Shown: positions 9,914 through 21,639 of the stretch, piece by piece
Position numbering within the stretch: position 1 is the stretch's first letter
Layout of the letters: each line of letters begins with the position of its first letter
Source: Myrmaecium sp. VS I D KN 1
Lineage: Eukaryota > Ascomycota > Dothideomycetes > Valsariales > Valsariaceae
NCBI GenBank assembly: GCA_019775845.1
Contig: JADQAV010000018.1
Span: 255,044 to 319,043, forward strand
DNA length: 64,000 nucleotides
Reading direction: 5' to 3'
The notes under the pieces: model-generated
What the model was told of the DNA's origin: nothing
The model's input: only the letters and a program-made list of their open reading frames with translations
The model's database searches: none
Position numbers and translations under genes: made by a program

Positions 9914-11179
9914 TTAGTTATTCAGGCCCCAGATCGCGTCGTCAAACTGTGTGTGTTCATGGCTGTTCGCATTGTAGCCACCACCGGTACCACCGGGTCC
10001 TCCACCACCACCACCGCCAGCGCCGCCGCCTCCCCCGCCGCCCGCAGAATCGTCCCAGTCGATCCTGTAGTCCTCGGTGTTGAAGTGATCCAGATCGTCC
10101 AGGGCGTGCTCTTCCTGCTGCTGCTGCGGCGGCGGCGGACCGCCAACATCCTGACCTGGTCGGCGTGGGGCTTGAGCGTCCCCTTGGCCAGTTGGCTTGC
10201 TTGTTTCGGTCTCGGACGCGGTTGGCGGGACGGCGTGATCGGCGGGGAGGTGGAAGTCGAAAGTGGAGAAGTCGGTGGTGGAAGCGCCGGGGGCGTGGCT
10301 CGCCGGGGGCGGGTTCTCCCCGCTGCGGGCGAAGTCCTCGAGCCCTTCGAGGAAGTTGGATGACGGGGCCGCGTGCTCGTTGAGGTTAAAGAGGGAGTCC
10401 TCGGCGTCGTTGTTGGTGGCGGAGGGGAGGTCGGCGAACATGGCGTCGAAGTCGTCGAGGTTCGCAGGGATGGCGGCGGAGTCCGCTTCCGGTTCCTTGT
10501 CGGCGTTCGCCGCTGTGGTGTCTGACGAAGCTGGAGCGTGGTTTTGCCCTTGTTCGGTATCTTGTCCGGCGGACGCTGGTTTCTCTGGAGAATCTTCGCC
10601 TCCGTCGCCAGAGTGTTCCCCTGTGGGTACGTCGATCGTCGGAGCCGCATCCTCCATAGGCACGTCATCTGGCTCTTTCGGGTCCGTGGAAGCTTTCGCG
10701 GGTGGCTGATGGTTTGCCGTTGCGCATTCGGCTTCGGCTTGTTTCCGTTGCGCTTCTTCGGCTTGTTCTCGCTTTATGCGATCGGCTTGCAGTACTGCCA
10801 GATCTCGCCGGAGGACGGCTTGAGCCATTAACTGCGCTTTGCGTGAGCAGTGTGTCCAATTCTAGGGGGGGATGTATGCGCGCGCACCAATTGGTCCTCG
10901 AGTTCGTCGAGGCAGACGTGGAATCGGTTGAGGGCGGTCGGTATGATGGACTTCATGGTCAGTTGTGTCTGCGGTGACTTGCGTGCAGAGGGATCGCTCA
11001 GATAGCGCCCTGTTTGAAGAAGCTGTTGCGGTCGCGTCAGTAGGTTGGAATGTAATAGAAGCGGGGAGACCACGAACGATGAGGTTCAACATGGCCTGGA
11101 GGTGGTCGAGCGCATCCGAAGCGGGATGCTGCTGCGGCTGCGATGCTGCCGCTGCCGCTGATGGTGCTGGTTGTGACAT
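9914..11179 (-). CDS. Probable Mediator tail subunit (Med2-like)
   Basis: Minus-strand exons 11179-11078, 11022-10888 and 10831-9914 join in phase to about 384 residues. The N-terminal 110 residues are helical: DALDHLQAMLNLI, then TQLTMKSIIPTALNRFHVCL, DELEDQL and AQAVLRRDLAVLQADRIKRE. This short helix with a conserved FHxxLDxLE core resembles fungal Mediator Med2, part of the tail module that receives activators. The remainder is acidic and low in complexity (DDFDAMFADLP, EDSLFNLNEH) and ends in a poly-Gly tract before TQFDDAIWGLNN. The first donor (GTTCGT at 11077) is weak, so the 30-40 residue region may shift. The Mediator assignment comes from remembered family pattern and size and is tentative; another nuclear coiled-coil protein is possible. 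Confidence 0.5.
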
Positions 11180-12774
11180 AGCGGAAGCAGACAGAGGAAG
11201 GCGAATTGGCTGTGTCTACTCGCTCAGGAGGTTCAGTGGGTATCGTCAGGGTACGACCTGGCAACCGCGAGTTGCTGAGTGTGATTCACAGGTGTCGTTG
11301 TTGAGTGATAGATGCCCAATTGGTGGTACCTTGTTAGCTGCTGTCGGAGTTCTGTCGCGCGGAGCTCCGCTAGCTCGGTTACCGTAATGTATTTTGCTCT
11401 AATGCAGTACATGTTTAGACTCCGAAATATAACACACCGCGCCACATTGGTGACTAAACCTAGTAATTTATCATATAGTCTTTACATACGATGTATATAG
11501 TACACGCGAATCATCATTATCGCAAAGCGACTAACAATTGTAACTCAATTCAGCTTGCTCGTCAATTGCTCGCTATATTATACATCTGCTTGTGAAGGTT
11601 GCCTACCAGCGTATTGATATACTATCGATACGTGTGTCCGAGTGCTTCTCTAGCTCAGTATCTTTCATTGTCTTCACTTATCTATTCTCTATTTCACTTC
11701 TCTCTGCTTTCCCGTTTCTCATTCTACTCTTAATTAATGCATGATTTGACCTTCCTTTTTCTACCCTTTTCCTGATCAGTGGAAATGAGGAACCTGCTTT
11801 GAGGCTAGAGAATGTCAATGCGGGAGGTGAGCACCGAATTGCTGGAAAAGTCCGCCTATGAACGTCGCATGCCCTCGCCCGCCCAGGCTGGATGGTTGTA
11901 CGCCGGTTGCGCGAGGCCTGGCGTACCATAGACCTGCAAGCCGTGCGCGTCGACGAAAAGTGCTGTTGAAAATGCTCGTGATGGTGCTTACGCTATGTTG
12001 ATGCATCGATGATCGAAGCCTGAGAATGATGATTGAGGTGATCCTTTTGACTAGGTTCACTGTTGGCAGGACGTCTTCTCGCACTCCTGGACCTTGTTCC
12101 GGCGGAACGGCGTAGGGACGTAAATGATTCTTGAAGAACCCTGGCGCCTCGTCCCTGGCTGGTCTTCGCAACGTTGCTGCCCTGAGGGAGCTAAAAGCGG
12201 CTGCTCGAGTGGCTAACGGGCAGACGGGCCCGGGTGACATTTCGATTCGGCTGCAGGCTGGCAAGTGGTAGCGCCCGCTTAAAAGCTGTCAACAGCAGCG
12301 CCCGCCCGCACCTGGGCCTCCCCTCCCGGGCATCTCTTTTTTTTGGCCGGGGGCCCTTTGGGCACAGCAGCTCCGACGGAACCTCCCCACTGGCTGCCTA
12401 ATAGCTGCCATGCTTGCCAGGCCACACCCGACACTCGTGCACACTCACACGCACACAGACATCCTGGACCTCTCCCTTGGCTCCGTGGTTTCTTCGTGGT
12501 GCCTTGGTCGCGCGGCCACCCCCTCCTGGGCTTCGGGCGCACCCCCTCCTTTCCCCTCCACCCACCCCTCCCTCTCCGCCCCTCCCAGTCCCTCCCAAAC
12601 CCTCCCAGTCCCCTCCCAGTCGCTCCCCTCTGAGCTCTGTGTGTGGGCTAAACAGCCGACCCGCCAGCGCCCACTAACCGCTACAGTCATCGGGCGTGGA
12701 AGCTCCTGCTCTTTCACCAGCGGGTGCCTCGACGGAACAAACTGAAACCCCACACAACCACACACCTCACCTCA

Positions 12775-12808
12775 CCTCGTCTCGTCTCGTCTCGTTTCGT
12801 CTCGTCTG
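12775..12808 (+). repeat. CTCGT pentanucleotide microsatellite
   Basis: Six to seven near-perfect tandem copies of CTCGT with one TTCGT variant, directly upstream of hexamer and trimer pyrimidine repeats. Confidence 0.85.
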
Positions 12809-12905
12809 TTTCTCTTCCTCTTCCTCTTCCTCTTCTTCTTCTTCTTCTTCCTTCTCCTCATCCTCATCCTCATCCTCCTTCTCCTCCCTCTTATCCTCTT
12901 ACCCG
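12809..12905 (+). repeat. Pyrimidine tract of TCTTCC, TTC and TCATCC repeats
   Basis: Almost pure C/T run made of short tandem units, continuing the CTCGT microsatellite. It lies about 430-520 bases before the Pub1-type start codon, so it is either 5' UTR or promoter. Confidence 0.8.
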
Positions 12906-13332
12906 ACCCCTCCGCACTGCCATCCCCCGCTCGTCCATCTCTGCTGCTGGTCGTACGGTCGCACGGCTTTTCCTTCGTCCCTTTTCGCCTTTTCCCTTCC
13001 CTCGCATTCCCTTGCTGCTTTCCGCGCTCGGCTTCCTGCCGTCGGCACACGTCCTGCCTCTTCACCCGCGGAGCCTTTCCCGCAAGCTTGCTGCATCTCT
13101 GCCCTCCTATTCTCGGCGGTATCCTTTCCACCATCTATCGCTTCTGGCCCTGATCTCCCTCATCGCTCGTACGCATCTTTAGTTCTTGTCCGGCACTGTG
13201 CCCTGTACGAGTCCGGTCCACCCTGCCCTCATCGGCTGTCACCCTATTTCCATCTCCAGCATTCGCCGCCTTCCAGTCGCACCCTCCCGCGCCAAGCCTA
13301 TTGCAACCCTTCGACCTCTTCGAATTCCCACT

Positions 13333-15146
13333 ATGTCCGACTCGACCGCTTCCAACGCCAACCTCCCTCAGGCTGCTCCCACCGGCCCACCCGGCTACGA
13401 CGGTTCCAACCAGGGCAACGGCCAGGGACATATGCCTCCCCCTTCTCTTGCGCCTGTTATCATACCTCAGAACACCAATCCTATCCCCACCGCGATCGGA
13501 TCCCCCATGTCCGGCGGTGTGATGTCGCCTGGCAGCACCGGTGGCTATGCCCCGCGCCGTGCCGCTCCGGAACCGAACAAGCGCGCTCTCTACGTTGGCG
13601 GCCTGGATCCTCGTGTCACCGAGGAAGTCCTTCGTCAGATCTTCGAGACGACCGGCCACGTCCAGAATGTCAAGATTATCCCCGACAAAAATGTGAGTCT
13701 AGTCTTCTAGCGTAGGCGGTGTCGTCGCACATGTATTCGAACTTCATCTGTGCATTGCATGTCATTGATGATCGTGGATGATCTCCGCTCTTTGCTTGGC
13801 CAGCTTTGACTGTCAACTTTCCTAGCGTCAGCATCTGGCATCTTGGCTTCTCACGCGCTCCTTGAGACTGTTCAAGGCTAACGTATTCATTAGGCTAAGG
13901 GTTATAACTACGGTTTCGTGGAGTACGATGACCCCGGTGCGGCTGAACGTGCTATGCAGACTCTGAACGGCCGCCGTATCCACCAAAGCGTAAGTCAACC
14001 TCTGCATTCCGTTTCGACATGGTGTCCCAGGAGCACCTTACTGATACTGGAATATAGGAGATTCGCGTCAACTGGGCCTACCAATCCAACAATCAAGCGA
14101 AAGAAGATACCTCTGGCCACTTCCACATTTTTGTCGGTGACTTGTCTAACGAAGTCAACGATGAGGTGCTGCTGCAAGCTTTCTCGACATTCGGTGCGGT
14201 CTCCGAGGCTCGTGTCATGTGGGATATGAAGACTGGACGGTCCCGCGGATATGGTTTCGTTGCTTTCCGCGAGCGCGCTGATGCCGAAAGAGCCCTCAGC
14301 TCCATGGATGGTGAATGGCTGGGTTCTCGCGCCATTCGCTGTAACTGGGCCAACCAGAAGGGACAGCCTTCCATTTCGCAACAGCAAGCCATGGCTGCCA
14401 TGGGCATGACTCCAACCACCCCGTATGGCCACCACCACTTCCCTACTCAAGGCATGCAGAGCTATGAGATGGTGGTCCAGCAGACTCCCCATTGGCAGAC
14501 CACATGTTATGTGGGCAACCTTACTCCATACACTTCCCAGAGTGACCTTGTTCCACTTTTCCAGAATTTCGGTTATGTTGTTGAAACTCGTTTCCAGTCC
14601 GACCGTGGCTTCGCGTTCATCAAGATGGACACTCATGAGAATGCCGCCATGGCCATTTGCAACCTGAGCGGATATAATGTCAATGGTCGTCCCTTGAAGT
14701 GTAGCGTGCGTATACCTCGAGTCGTCGTGGAGAACAGTAGAGCTGACATTTTGGCAGTGGGGTAAAGATCGCCCGCCCACCGGCCAGTTCGACGGCTACT
14801 CTCCTGCCCAGGGACCCAATTCCGCGTACCCGCCAACTCCCAATGCCTACTTCCCCCAGTACGGTGGTCCTGGTGGACCGATGTCGCCCCAAGGTATGTT
14901 CCAATCTTCTGTTTTCCCACGAGATGAGGATACTAACGGTCATTAGTGGGACCTAGCCCGGGCACCCAGCCTTTCAACCAGAACCAAACCGGGTTTGGCG
15001 GTCCTGGCATGGCTCAACCCTTCCAGCAGATGCCTGCCAGTGCTGGAGGCTTTGGGCGCGGCGCCCAACCCCAGGGCCAGTGGGGTCAGCCGAACACTGG
15101 AAACTTTGGTCAAGTCAACAACGGCTTCGGGGGTTACCAAGGCTAA
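13333..15146 (+). CDS. pub1: Pub1/TIA-1-type RNA-binding protein with three RRMs
   Basis: Poly(U)/AU-rich mRNA binding protein of the Pub1/TIA-1 group, acting in mRNA stability and stress granules. Exons 13333-13692, 13894-13989, 14058-14705, 14758-14893 and 14947-15146 join in phase to 479 residues. RRM1 has LYVGGLDPRVTEEVL and YNYGFVEYDD; RRM2 has HIFVGDLSNEVNDEVL and RGYGFVAFRERADAE; RRM3 has TCYVGNLTPYTSQSDL and RGFAFIKMDTHENAA. A Pro/Gly/Gln-rich tail (GFGRGAQPQGQWGQ, ending NNGFGGYQG) fits the low-complexity region that drives granule formation in this family. The first intron splits RRM1 and is about 200 bases, long for this window. The start sits in a very pyrimidine-rich leader. Confidence 0.9.
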
Positions 15147-16080
15147 AAAAGGTGGTTGACATATATCATGGCTTTCATTTTTGATAGCGCGTACTACCCT
15201 TTGCGTTCCGTTCTTTTCCCCTAACGAACCATGTTTGGATACTGCTCCTGCTTTACGGACTCATCCGCGGCTCTCATTCCGTTTCGCTTCGTCTGCTCGC
15301 TCAACCTTTGATTCTCTCAACCTTGTTATGGGTGCGTAAAGTTAGGAAGGAAGATTGTAGTGTTACGATAGCGGGTCTTGCTCTCCTTTAAGTTTTTCCT
15401 TTCAGGCCGACACTTTCTTCATAGCGTGTCCAGTGTTCCCATGTGTGTTTCATAATGAATCTCCTTTCTCACGCATTGTTCATGTCCGACGGCATTCACA
15501 GTTCTCTCAGGAAAAAGTTCTTGTCCATGATTACAGGCGTCAGTGGCGCAAGACTCATTCTTTCTTCCTTGTTACTCTCGTTCCTTGGTGCAATAAGAGC
15601 TCGTCGGTAGGAAGGAGCATGTCGACAGGTACAAGATGGCCAGATTGTTTGGTTGTCTCTCTGTGTTATGGAGTAGGTAGATTGAGAGAGAAAAAACGCA
15701 ATATACCCCGCCGTCCTACGGATGGCTTATGCTCAGTATAGATTCCTGCTCAGAGTTCAGTTGTAACACCCGGCGGATCGAAGTGAGGAACTCGTAAGCT
15801 CAGATCGATAGAAGATAAGATTGGCCAGCATGACTTCGCTGCGAGAGTAGTATCTGGTTCTTAATCCGGAGCAGACATTAGGGTTGCTGCAAGCCGTTGA
15901 TAAGTCTTGGCGAAGCTTGATGGGTTTTTGTCGCGCTCGCGTCGGGGAAGATGGGACACGCGCACACCCTCAACCCCGACCACTGCGGGAACTCCCAAAA
16001 ATTTGATGCCCGCACTGTCCTGCTGCGATCCCTTCCTTATACTGTCCCTCTGCATAATCACCCTGCTCCTCCTCCGCTGC
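15147..16080. other. Intergenic: pub1 3' region and pif1 leader
   Basis: No separate gene is seen. The first part is T-rich 3' sequence. The last part is the leader of the helicase gene; its frame is open upstream from about 15907 and includes an in-frame ATG at 16006, which would add a hydrophobic Leu/Ile/Cys-rich leader not expected for this family. Confidence 0.5.
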
Positions 16081-18898
16081 ATGCACCTCGATCGCCGTCG
16101 CATCACAGCCCTGCTGCCTTTCCCCGGAGCATTAACTGTTAGAACGCGCAATTCTATCACGGCCTCTCCGCGACTCTCGACCGCCGCCCGACTCCCTCTC
16201 CTGTCGCGCGACCAGTCAGCCGGGGCTATGCTCAAAAATGCAGTGGCGAAGCATGAAGCTGGCAGGCCGACGCCGAACGCCCCTACGCAACACAGACCGC
16301 TGTCCAAGATAACCTCGCCACTTCCCCAGTCCACGTTAAAACCATTCCAACAGCCATTCGCATCTCCGTCCGGTCCACTATCAAACCGTTCCGCCAATGT
16401 ACCAGCACCGGGGAATGCTGGTAGTCTTGCTGCCTCCGTACGGTCATTTTCCACATCAGGCAAGGGCATCAAACGAACCGCCAGCGGGCTGGTGAAGGCC
16501 TTGGATGACGACATGTCATTCGACCAAGAGCAAAGCTTGGGTGATCCCAAGAGTCACACTGCAACAGCTCCAGTATTCTTCGATGAGGATGACTTTGACA
16601 GCGATATCGACCTAGACGTCGAGGACCCCGCCACCAAGGGCACGGTCAGCTATCCGAAGCTGCCGCCGGTACCGCCGACCGCTCCCGAAACTGCTCCAGT
16701 GCTTCCTACGTCCGCTAGTGATGGGTTAGAGTGTCAACAAAGGACGGGACGGGAGGATTCAGGATACGGTTCACAGAACAGCCGGGACCATGTTGCGCAT
16801 CAGCCCCCTCCTATGTCAAGCGGACAAGCGCTTCCGTGGTCCTCGTCACCCGTCGAGCACTTCAAGACGCCGCCCCGCCACGCCGATCTTCAGGCTTTCC
16901 GCTATACCGGACAGGTACAGGACGCAGCGCGCCCAACAAAAAGACGGACGCTGCCGTGGCTGGAGGAGCAGAAGAGGATCAAGGAAGAGACCGAAAGAGC
17001 GGAGCAAGCCTCGTCATTATCTGATCCGTCAAGGCGCGCACAAGATGGTGGAGTGTCCAACCTCGCGACCCCGTCAACAAAGCCGAAAAAGGAGTCTAAC
17101 CACCCCTGGAACACCACTGCTAGTGCAGTGAAGGAGCATCAAAAGTCTCTTCGCCAGGCAAATAAGAGACTCATCAAGACTACGGAGGCGACAAAGGAAG
17201 CCAAGCGTGAAGCGAAGATGCGAGCCAGTAAGGATACGATATCTCGAGTTTTCCTAAGTGAGGAGCAACAGCACGTTCTAGAACTGGTGCTCAAGGGTAA
17301 GAAGAGCGTCTTCTTCACTGGCTCGGCAGGTACCGGCAAGTCTGTTCTTCTCCGAGAGATCATCTTTGCTCTAAGGAAGGAATACCAAAGAGATCCAGAG
17401 CGAGTTGCTGTCACGGCTTCAACGGGCCTAGCGGCTTGTAATGTCGGTGGTGTCACTCTCCACAGCTTCGCTGGGATTGGTTTGGGGAAGGAAAGCGCGG
17501 AAGAGCTCATCAAAAAGATCAAGAAAAATCAAAAGGCAAAACATAGGTGGATGAAGACAAAGGTGTTGATCATCGATGAAGTATCCATGGTCGACGGCGA
17601 TATGTTCGACAAGCTTGAGCACATTGCTCGTACCATTCGCAACAACGGTCGCCCCTTTGGTGGGATCCAGCTGGTAATCACAGGAGACTTCTTTCAGCTG
17701 CCCCCGGTCCCCGAAAATAAGAGAGCCGCAAAGTTTGCCTTTGATGCCGCCACGTGGAACACTACTATCGAACACACGATCGGTCTCCATCATGTGTTCA
17801 GACAAAAGGATCCTGGTGAGTGTTCCATTGCCACCAAACTGACTACGAACCTACCCCCCGATTGTTCATTACTAATTTGTTTCAGTCTTTGCCAATATGC
17901 TCAACGAAATGAGAGAAGGCCGCCTCACGCCTGAGTCGATTGCGAAGTTCAAGACTCTGAACAGGCCGCTGTCATTCAAGGACGAGCTTACCGCAACGGA
18001 GCTGTGAGTCATCACACTACGAGACATTCCGCGTGAGCTTACTGACCTCCCATGCAGATTTCCTACCCGTCAAGAAGTGGAACGGGCGAATACCTTGCGC
18101 ATGAGCAAGCTTGATGGCGACATTCATGTTTATGAAGCGCGGGATGGAGGTGCGATAACAGATCCGGCATTTCGCGCCAGGCTGTTAGCAAACTGCATGG
18201 CGCCGGAGAGGGTGGTCTTAAAGCAGGGTGCACAGGTGATGCTCATCAAGAACATCGATGACACGCTCGTGAACGGTTCGTTGGGACATATCGTTGGCTT
18301 TATGAATGAGCAAACCTTCGACACCCATGGCCCGGATGATGACATATTCCGTGCTGCTCAAAGCATTGGCGACGAGGAGCTGAATCCTTCTGAGAGACAG
18401 CTGAAACACAAACTCGCCAACCTCACCAACACCGCGCAGGTTTGGCCACTCGTCCGGTTCTCGTTGGCGGATGGCACGACTCGCGACTTGCTGTGCCAGC
18501 GCGAGCAGTGGAAGATCGAACTCCCGAACGGAGAGGTGCAGGCATCTCGCAGTCAGATCCCACTCATCCTGGCCTGGGCCTTGTCCATCCACAAGGCCCA
18601 GGGACAGACCCTGGAGCGGGTCAAGGTCGATCTGGGCAAGGTGTTCGAGAAGGGCCAGGCGTACGTCGCACTCTCCCGCGCGACCAGCATGGCCGGCTTG
18701 CAGGTCCTCAACTTCGATCCGCGCAAGGTGGTGGCGCACGAGCGGGTGCGGTCCTTCTACGCCAGCCTGAGCCGGGCCCAAGATGCGGTGGGCGGCCGGT
18801 CGACGAAGAAGAAGCAAGGGGGCATCGCGGCGGAGGATTACGAGCGCGATTTCCTCGACGATGGCTTCGAGGAGGGGGTGGCTATGTCGGCCTATTAG
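16081..18898 (+). CDS. pif1: Pif1-family 5'-3' DNA helicase
   Basis: Superfamily 1B helicase that unwinds G-quadruplex and R-loop structures and acts at telomeres, replication forks and in mitochondrial DNA. Exons 16081-17815, 17886-18003 and 18058-18898 give 897 residues. Motifs: Walker A GSAGTGKS, AVTASTGLAACNVGG (Ia), LIIDEVSMVDGDMFDKLE (II and Pif1 signature), GDFFQLPPV (III), then LAWALSIHKAQGQTLERV and QAYVALSRAT (V and VI) near the C-terminus. The first 49 residues (MHLDRRRITALLP onward) are Arg/Ser-rich and almost free of acidic residues, like a mitochondrial presequence, and a second in-frame ATG (16228, MLKNAVAKH) follows. Budding yeast PIF1 makes mitochondrial and nuclear forms this way. 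The ATG at 16006 is possible but less likely. A disordered 330-residue region precedes the helicase core. Confidence 0.9.
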
Positions 18899-19671
18899 AT
18901 CGTCGTTTTTTTTATGACAGTATCGTCATCACCTTCATTAGGTATCAGGAGCATTGTCTGGGTCATCGCCTTCTTTTAGTTTGATGGAGTTAACTTTTGG
19001 GTCGGTCTAGAGATTCCCGTGCTTTCGCTGTTAAGGTAGGAGTAGGGGAAGTAAAGTAAACGGGGGGATCTTCATAATTTTGTGGATGTGTCAGACCGAT
19101 GCTGGATGCCGGTCTTTCGCCATCGGAGTGCTCGTTTGCATGGTTTAATGGCAACATGGCTTTGTCATCTCATATCTTTATAAATTCAATGTACACTGTA
19201 CATATTATTCTCATTATCCTTACTATGTATACTGATGAGCCTTGTGTGCGGGAGGTCCCGCGTCGTTCTTGGGTGTGGCTGATAAGTTCACCTGTGCCAC
19301 CCGTGCCACCTCACACACACGGACCCTTCCACGCTAGCCGTTAATAGTATAAAGTACATCACCACGATCTCAGTACCTACTAAGTCCCTCTACTCAACGC
19401 ATACTGATAAAGCACCTATTGTGAGCAGGCGCGTTTGACGGTTTCTTTCTCAACATCACGACGGTTGAATGTTCCAAGCCTTGCAGTCCTCAGCGCGGCA
19501 TGGAAGATACGGTTTTCCTTATGGGCATCTGACTAAAAAACTTCGGCCATGGTATTATACAAGTCCGCTTCGTTCCACGACGATTGAGGTCGCCAAACCG
19601 GGATTATTTCCTTCGCCGCGAGCTAAGTAAGAATCGTGGTCATCGTCGTCGTCACCAGCCGTCACCCGGCG
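18899..19671. other. Intergenic: pif1 3' end and rex3 promoter
   Basis: T-rich 3' sequence after the helicase stop, then unremarkable promoter sequence. Small open frames lack features. Nothing else is seen. Confidence 0.5.
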
Positions 19672-21639
19672 ATGTTCTCGTCGAGGAGTCCGTTCCAAAC
19701 AGTGCGCTGCCCAGCGTACCCGGACTGCTTCTTGCCCAACTGTCTCTTCTCCCATGACACGCAGTGGGTTACGTTGTCCTCGTCCAGCACCCCTCGGACG
19801 ATTACGGACGCGGTGAGACGACCGGCTACGGAAAGTCAAGCGCATGTCAATCGAAGTGAGTCGGAAAGCGCAAGATCTGTCGCCACGCCGGGCGGTGGTT
19901 CTGCGGGCGTGGACGAGCAAACGCGCCTTGCGGTTTATGGCGGCAATCGAGAAGGCGGTGCGAAAGCACAGGAAGTATCAAGCCCCGTTGGCCCCCCTTC
20001 TCAGCAAGGCAAGTCCAAGGACGCCTCCTCCGTGAAGATGCGGACGGAGCAACGACCAATATCCCCTCCGCCAAAGGCCAAAGCCGTGCCGGGGTCGAAG
20101 AAGATCCCCGCGGTAAAGGAGAAGCCTGAAGCGCTGAATCCCCGGATCGTGCCGAAGGATCCCGTGGGACATGCGCAGCGCCGGAGCTACCTGGTCTTGC
20201 TGCATGAAGGGCTGAAGAAGTTGAATGAGCAGGCGTTGAAGAGCGAGGATGTGGAAGCTAAGGCCGTGCGGTTGACGGACAACGAGACGATCCGGCTGGC
20301 CTTGGATTTGGAGGAGGAGATCGCCCGGGGGAAGACGGCGGTCTATTCGAACGTCATCAAGCTACGGATCGTGAACTATCGGAAGATGAAGTTGGAGGAG
20401 TGGGTGAAGGAGCGCAGGCAAGTTCAGGCAGCGGAAAAGAAAGACGGAGGTTCTACGGGTGTGGTCACGGGGCTGGCCGCTGAAGAAGAGGTCGCGATAT
20501 TGAAGCGGTTCGTGGCGAGGCAAGAAGGGCTGGGGCGGTATGGATATGTGACCAGTCCGCCCTCGGATGCGGATATCGCACTGGCGAAGGAAGGCCAGCG
20601 CGCCGCTTCCAACTACGAAGTTTGCGATCGTTGCAGCTCTCGTTTTCAAGTCTTTCCGGACCGCCGGGACGATGGCGCGCTCACCACCGGCGGTAGCTGC
20701 ACTTACCATTGGGGAAAGGTCGTACGCCCGCCGAGGAATCGAACGGATGCGTTTACAGGTCTACGTGAAGCTACGTACAGTTGCTGTAGCCAAGGCGTGG
20801 GCACCTCTGGCTGCACGAAATGCGCGACACATGTGTTTAAGGTGTCCGACCCGAAACGTTTGGCTGCAATCTTGCCTTACGTGCGGACACCGCCGAACCC
20901 GGACGTCAAGCCTGACGCTGCCGTCTGCTTCGACTGTGAAATGGGCTATACGTGCTATGGCTTAGAGCTTATACGACTGACGGCGACATCGTGGCCGGAC
21001 GGCAAGCCTCTTATCGACGTTCTGGTACGGCCACAAGGCGCCATCCTTGATCTGAACACGCGCTTTTCGGGTGTCTCGTCAGAACAGTTCCTCAATGCCC
21101 CTCCCTTGGAGCCAGATTCGCCAGCAGACGGTTTGGATCAGCTTCACGTGGTGGACAGTCCTGCTGCAGCGCGTAGCCTGCTTCTCACACAGATCTCAGA
21201 TAGCACGCCGCTGCTCGGCCATGCCCTGGAGAATGACCTCAACGCGATTCGCCTCGTCCATCCTACCATTGTCGACACCGTGCTGCTGTTTCCGCATCCG
21301 GCCGGCCTCCCGGTCCGCAACTCCCTTCGCAACTTGGTCAAGATCAAGTTGAACAAAGACATCCAGACCGCTGGCGCTGCTGGGCATAGCAGCCTCGAGG
21401 ATGCAAGAGCAGCGGGTGAGCTTGCGAGATTGAAAGTGATGCAGGAGTGGAGATCGTTGGAAAGCAAAGGATGGAGGGCAAAGGATGGGGAGTTCTATCC
21501 CCCGCGCACTTCGGGCAGTGCAAAGGATGCGCATGTCCCTGCTGAGCTACCACCGGTTGGGGTTCGACCTGGCGCGACTGCTTCGAAGAAAGCTCCGAAG
21601 AGGTCGAGGGCCCAAGTTGATGGCGCGGACGATGCGTAG
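19672..21639 (+). CDS. rex3: RNA exonuclease Rex3-like (DEDDh family)
   Basis: 3'-5' RNA exonuclease of the REXO1/Rex3 group, which trims the 3' ends of small RNAs such as RNase MRP RNA. Single exon of 655 residues. The N-terminus MFSSRSPFQTVRCPAYPDC then LPNCLFSHD is a zinc-knuckle-like Cys/His motif typical of fungal Rex3. A Cys-rich segment (CDRCSSRFQVF and CTKCATHVF) comes before the exonuclease core. The core shows Exo I CFDCEMGYT (about residue 420), Exo II LLGHALENDLNAIRLVHP and Exo III HSSLEDARAAGELARLKV, so all the acidic residues and the His of DEDDh are present. The start at 19672 is preferred over upstream non-ATG codons because it begins the conserved motif. A Lys-rich tail could be a nuclear localisation signal. 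Confidence 0.86.
   Translation: MFSSRSPFQTVRCPAYPDCFLPNCLFSHDTQWVTLSSSSTPRTITDAVRRPATESQAHVNRSESESARSVATPGGGSAGVDEQTRLAVYGGNREGGAKAQEVSSPVGPPSQQGKSKDASSVKMRTEQRPISPPPKAKAVPGSKKIPAVKEKPEALNPRIVPKDPVGHAQRRSYLVLLHEGLKKLNEQALKSEDVEAKAVRLTDNETIRLALDLEEEIARGKTAVYSNVIKLRIVNYRKMKLEEWVKERRQVQAAEKKDGGSTGVVTGLAAEEEVAILKRFVARQEGLGRYGYVTSPPSDADIALAKEGQRAASNYEVCDRCSSRFQVFPDRRDDGALTTGGSCTYHWGKVVRPPRNRTDAFTGLREATYSCCSQGVGTSGCTKCATHVFKVSDPKRLAAILPYVRTPPNPDVKPDAAVCFDCEMGYTCYGLELIRLTATSWPDGKPLIDVLVRPQGAILDLNTRFSGVSSEQFLNAPPLEPDSPADGLDQLHVVDSPAAARSLLLTQISDSTPLLGHALENDLNAIRLVHPTIVDTVLLFPHPAGLPVRNSLRNLVKIKLNKDIQTAGAAGHSSLEDARAAGELARLKVMQEWRSLESKGWRAKDGEFYPPRTSGSAKDAHVPAELPPVGVRPGATASKKAPKRSRAQVDGADDA

Larger units (their letters stand above)
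11180..13332. other. Long intergenic stretch with CT-rich leader of the Pub1-type gene
   Basis: No gene can be supported across 2.1 kb. 11400-11700 is AT-rich. A 149-residue open frame on the minus strand (12264-11815) has no recognisable motif and looks like chance. From about 12,340 on the plus strand is very C/T-rich and holds simple repeats (12775-12905), consistent with a long pyrimidine-rich 5' leader or core promoter for the gene starting at 13333. Confidence 0.5.

Noticed and set aside
11815-12264. 149-codon open frame on the minus strand
   Set aside because: No motif, odd composition rich in Arg/Pro/Ser, and no joinable exons; most likely chance in GC-rich leader sequence.
12696-13715. 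339-codon plus-strand frame over the pyrimidine tract
   Set aside because: It is made of translated microsatellites (Ser and Phe runs) and overlaps the first exon of the Pub1-type gene in another frame.
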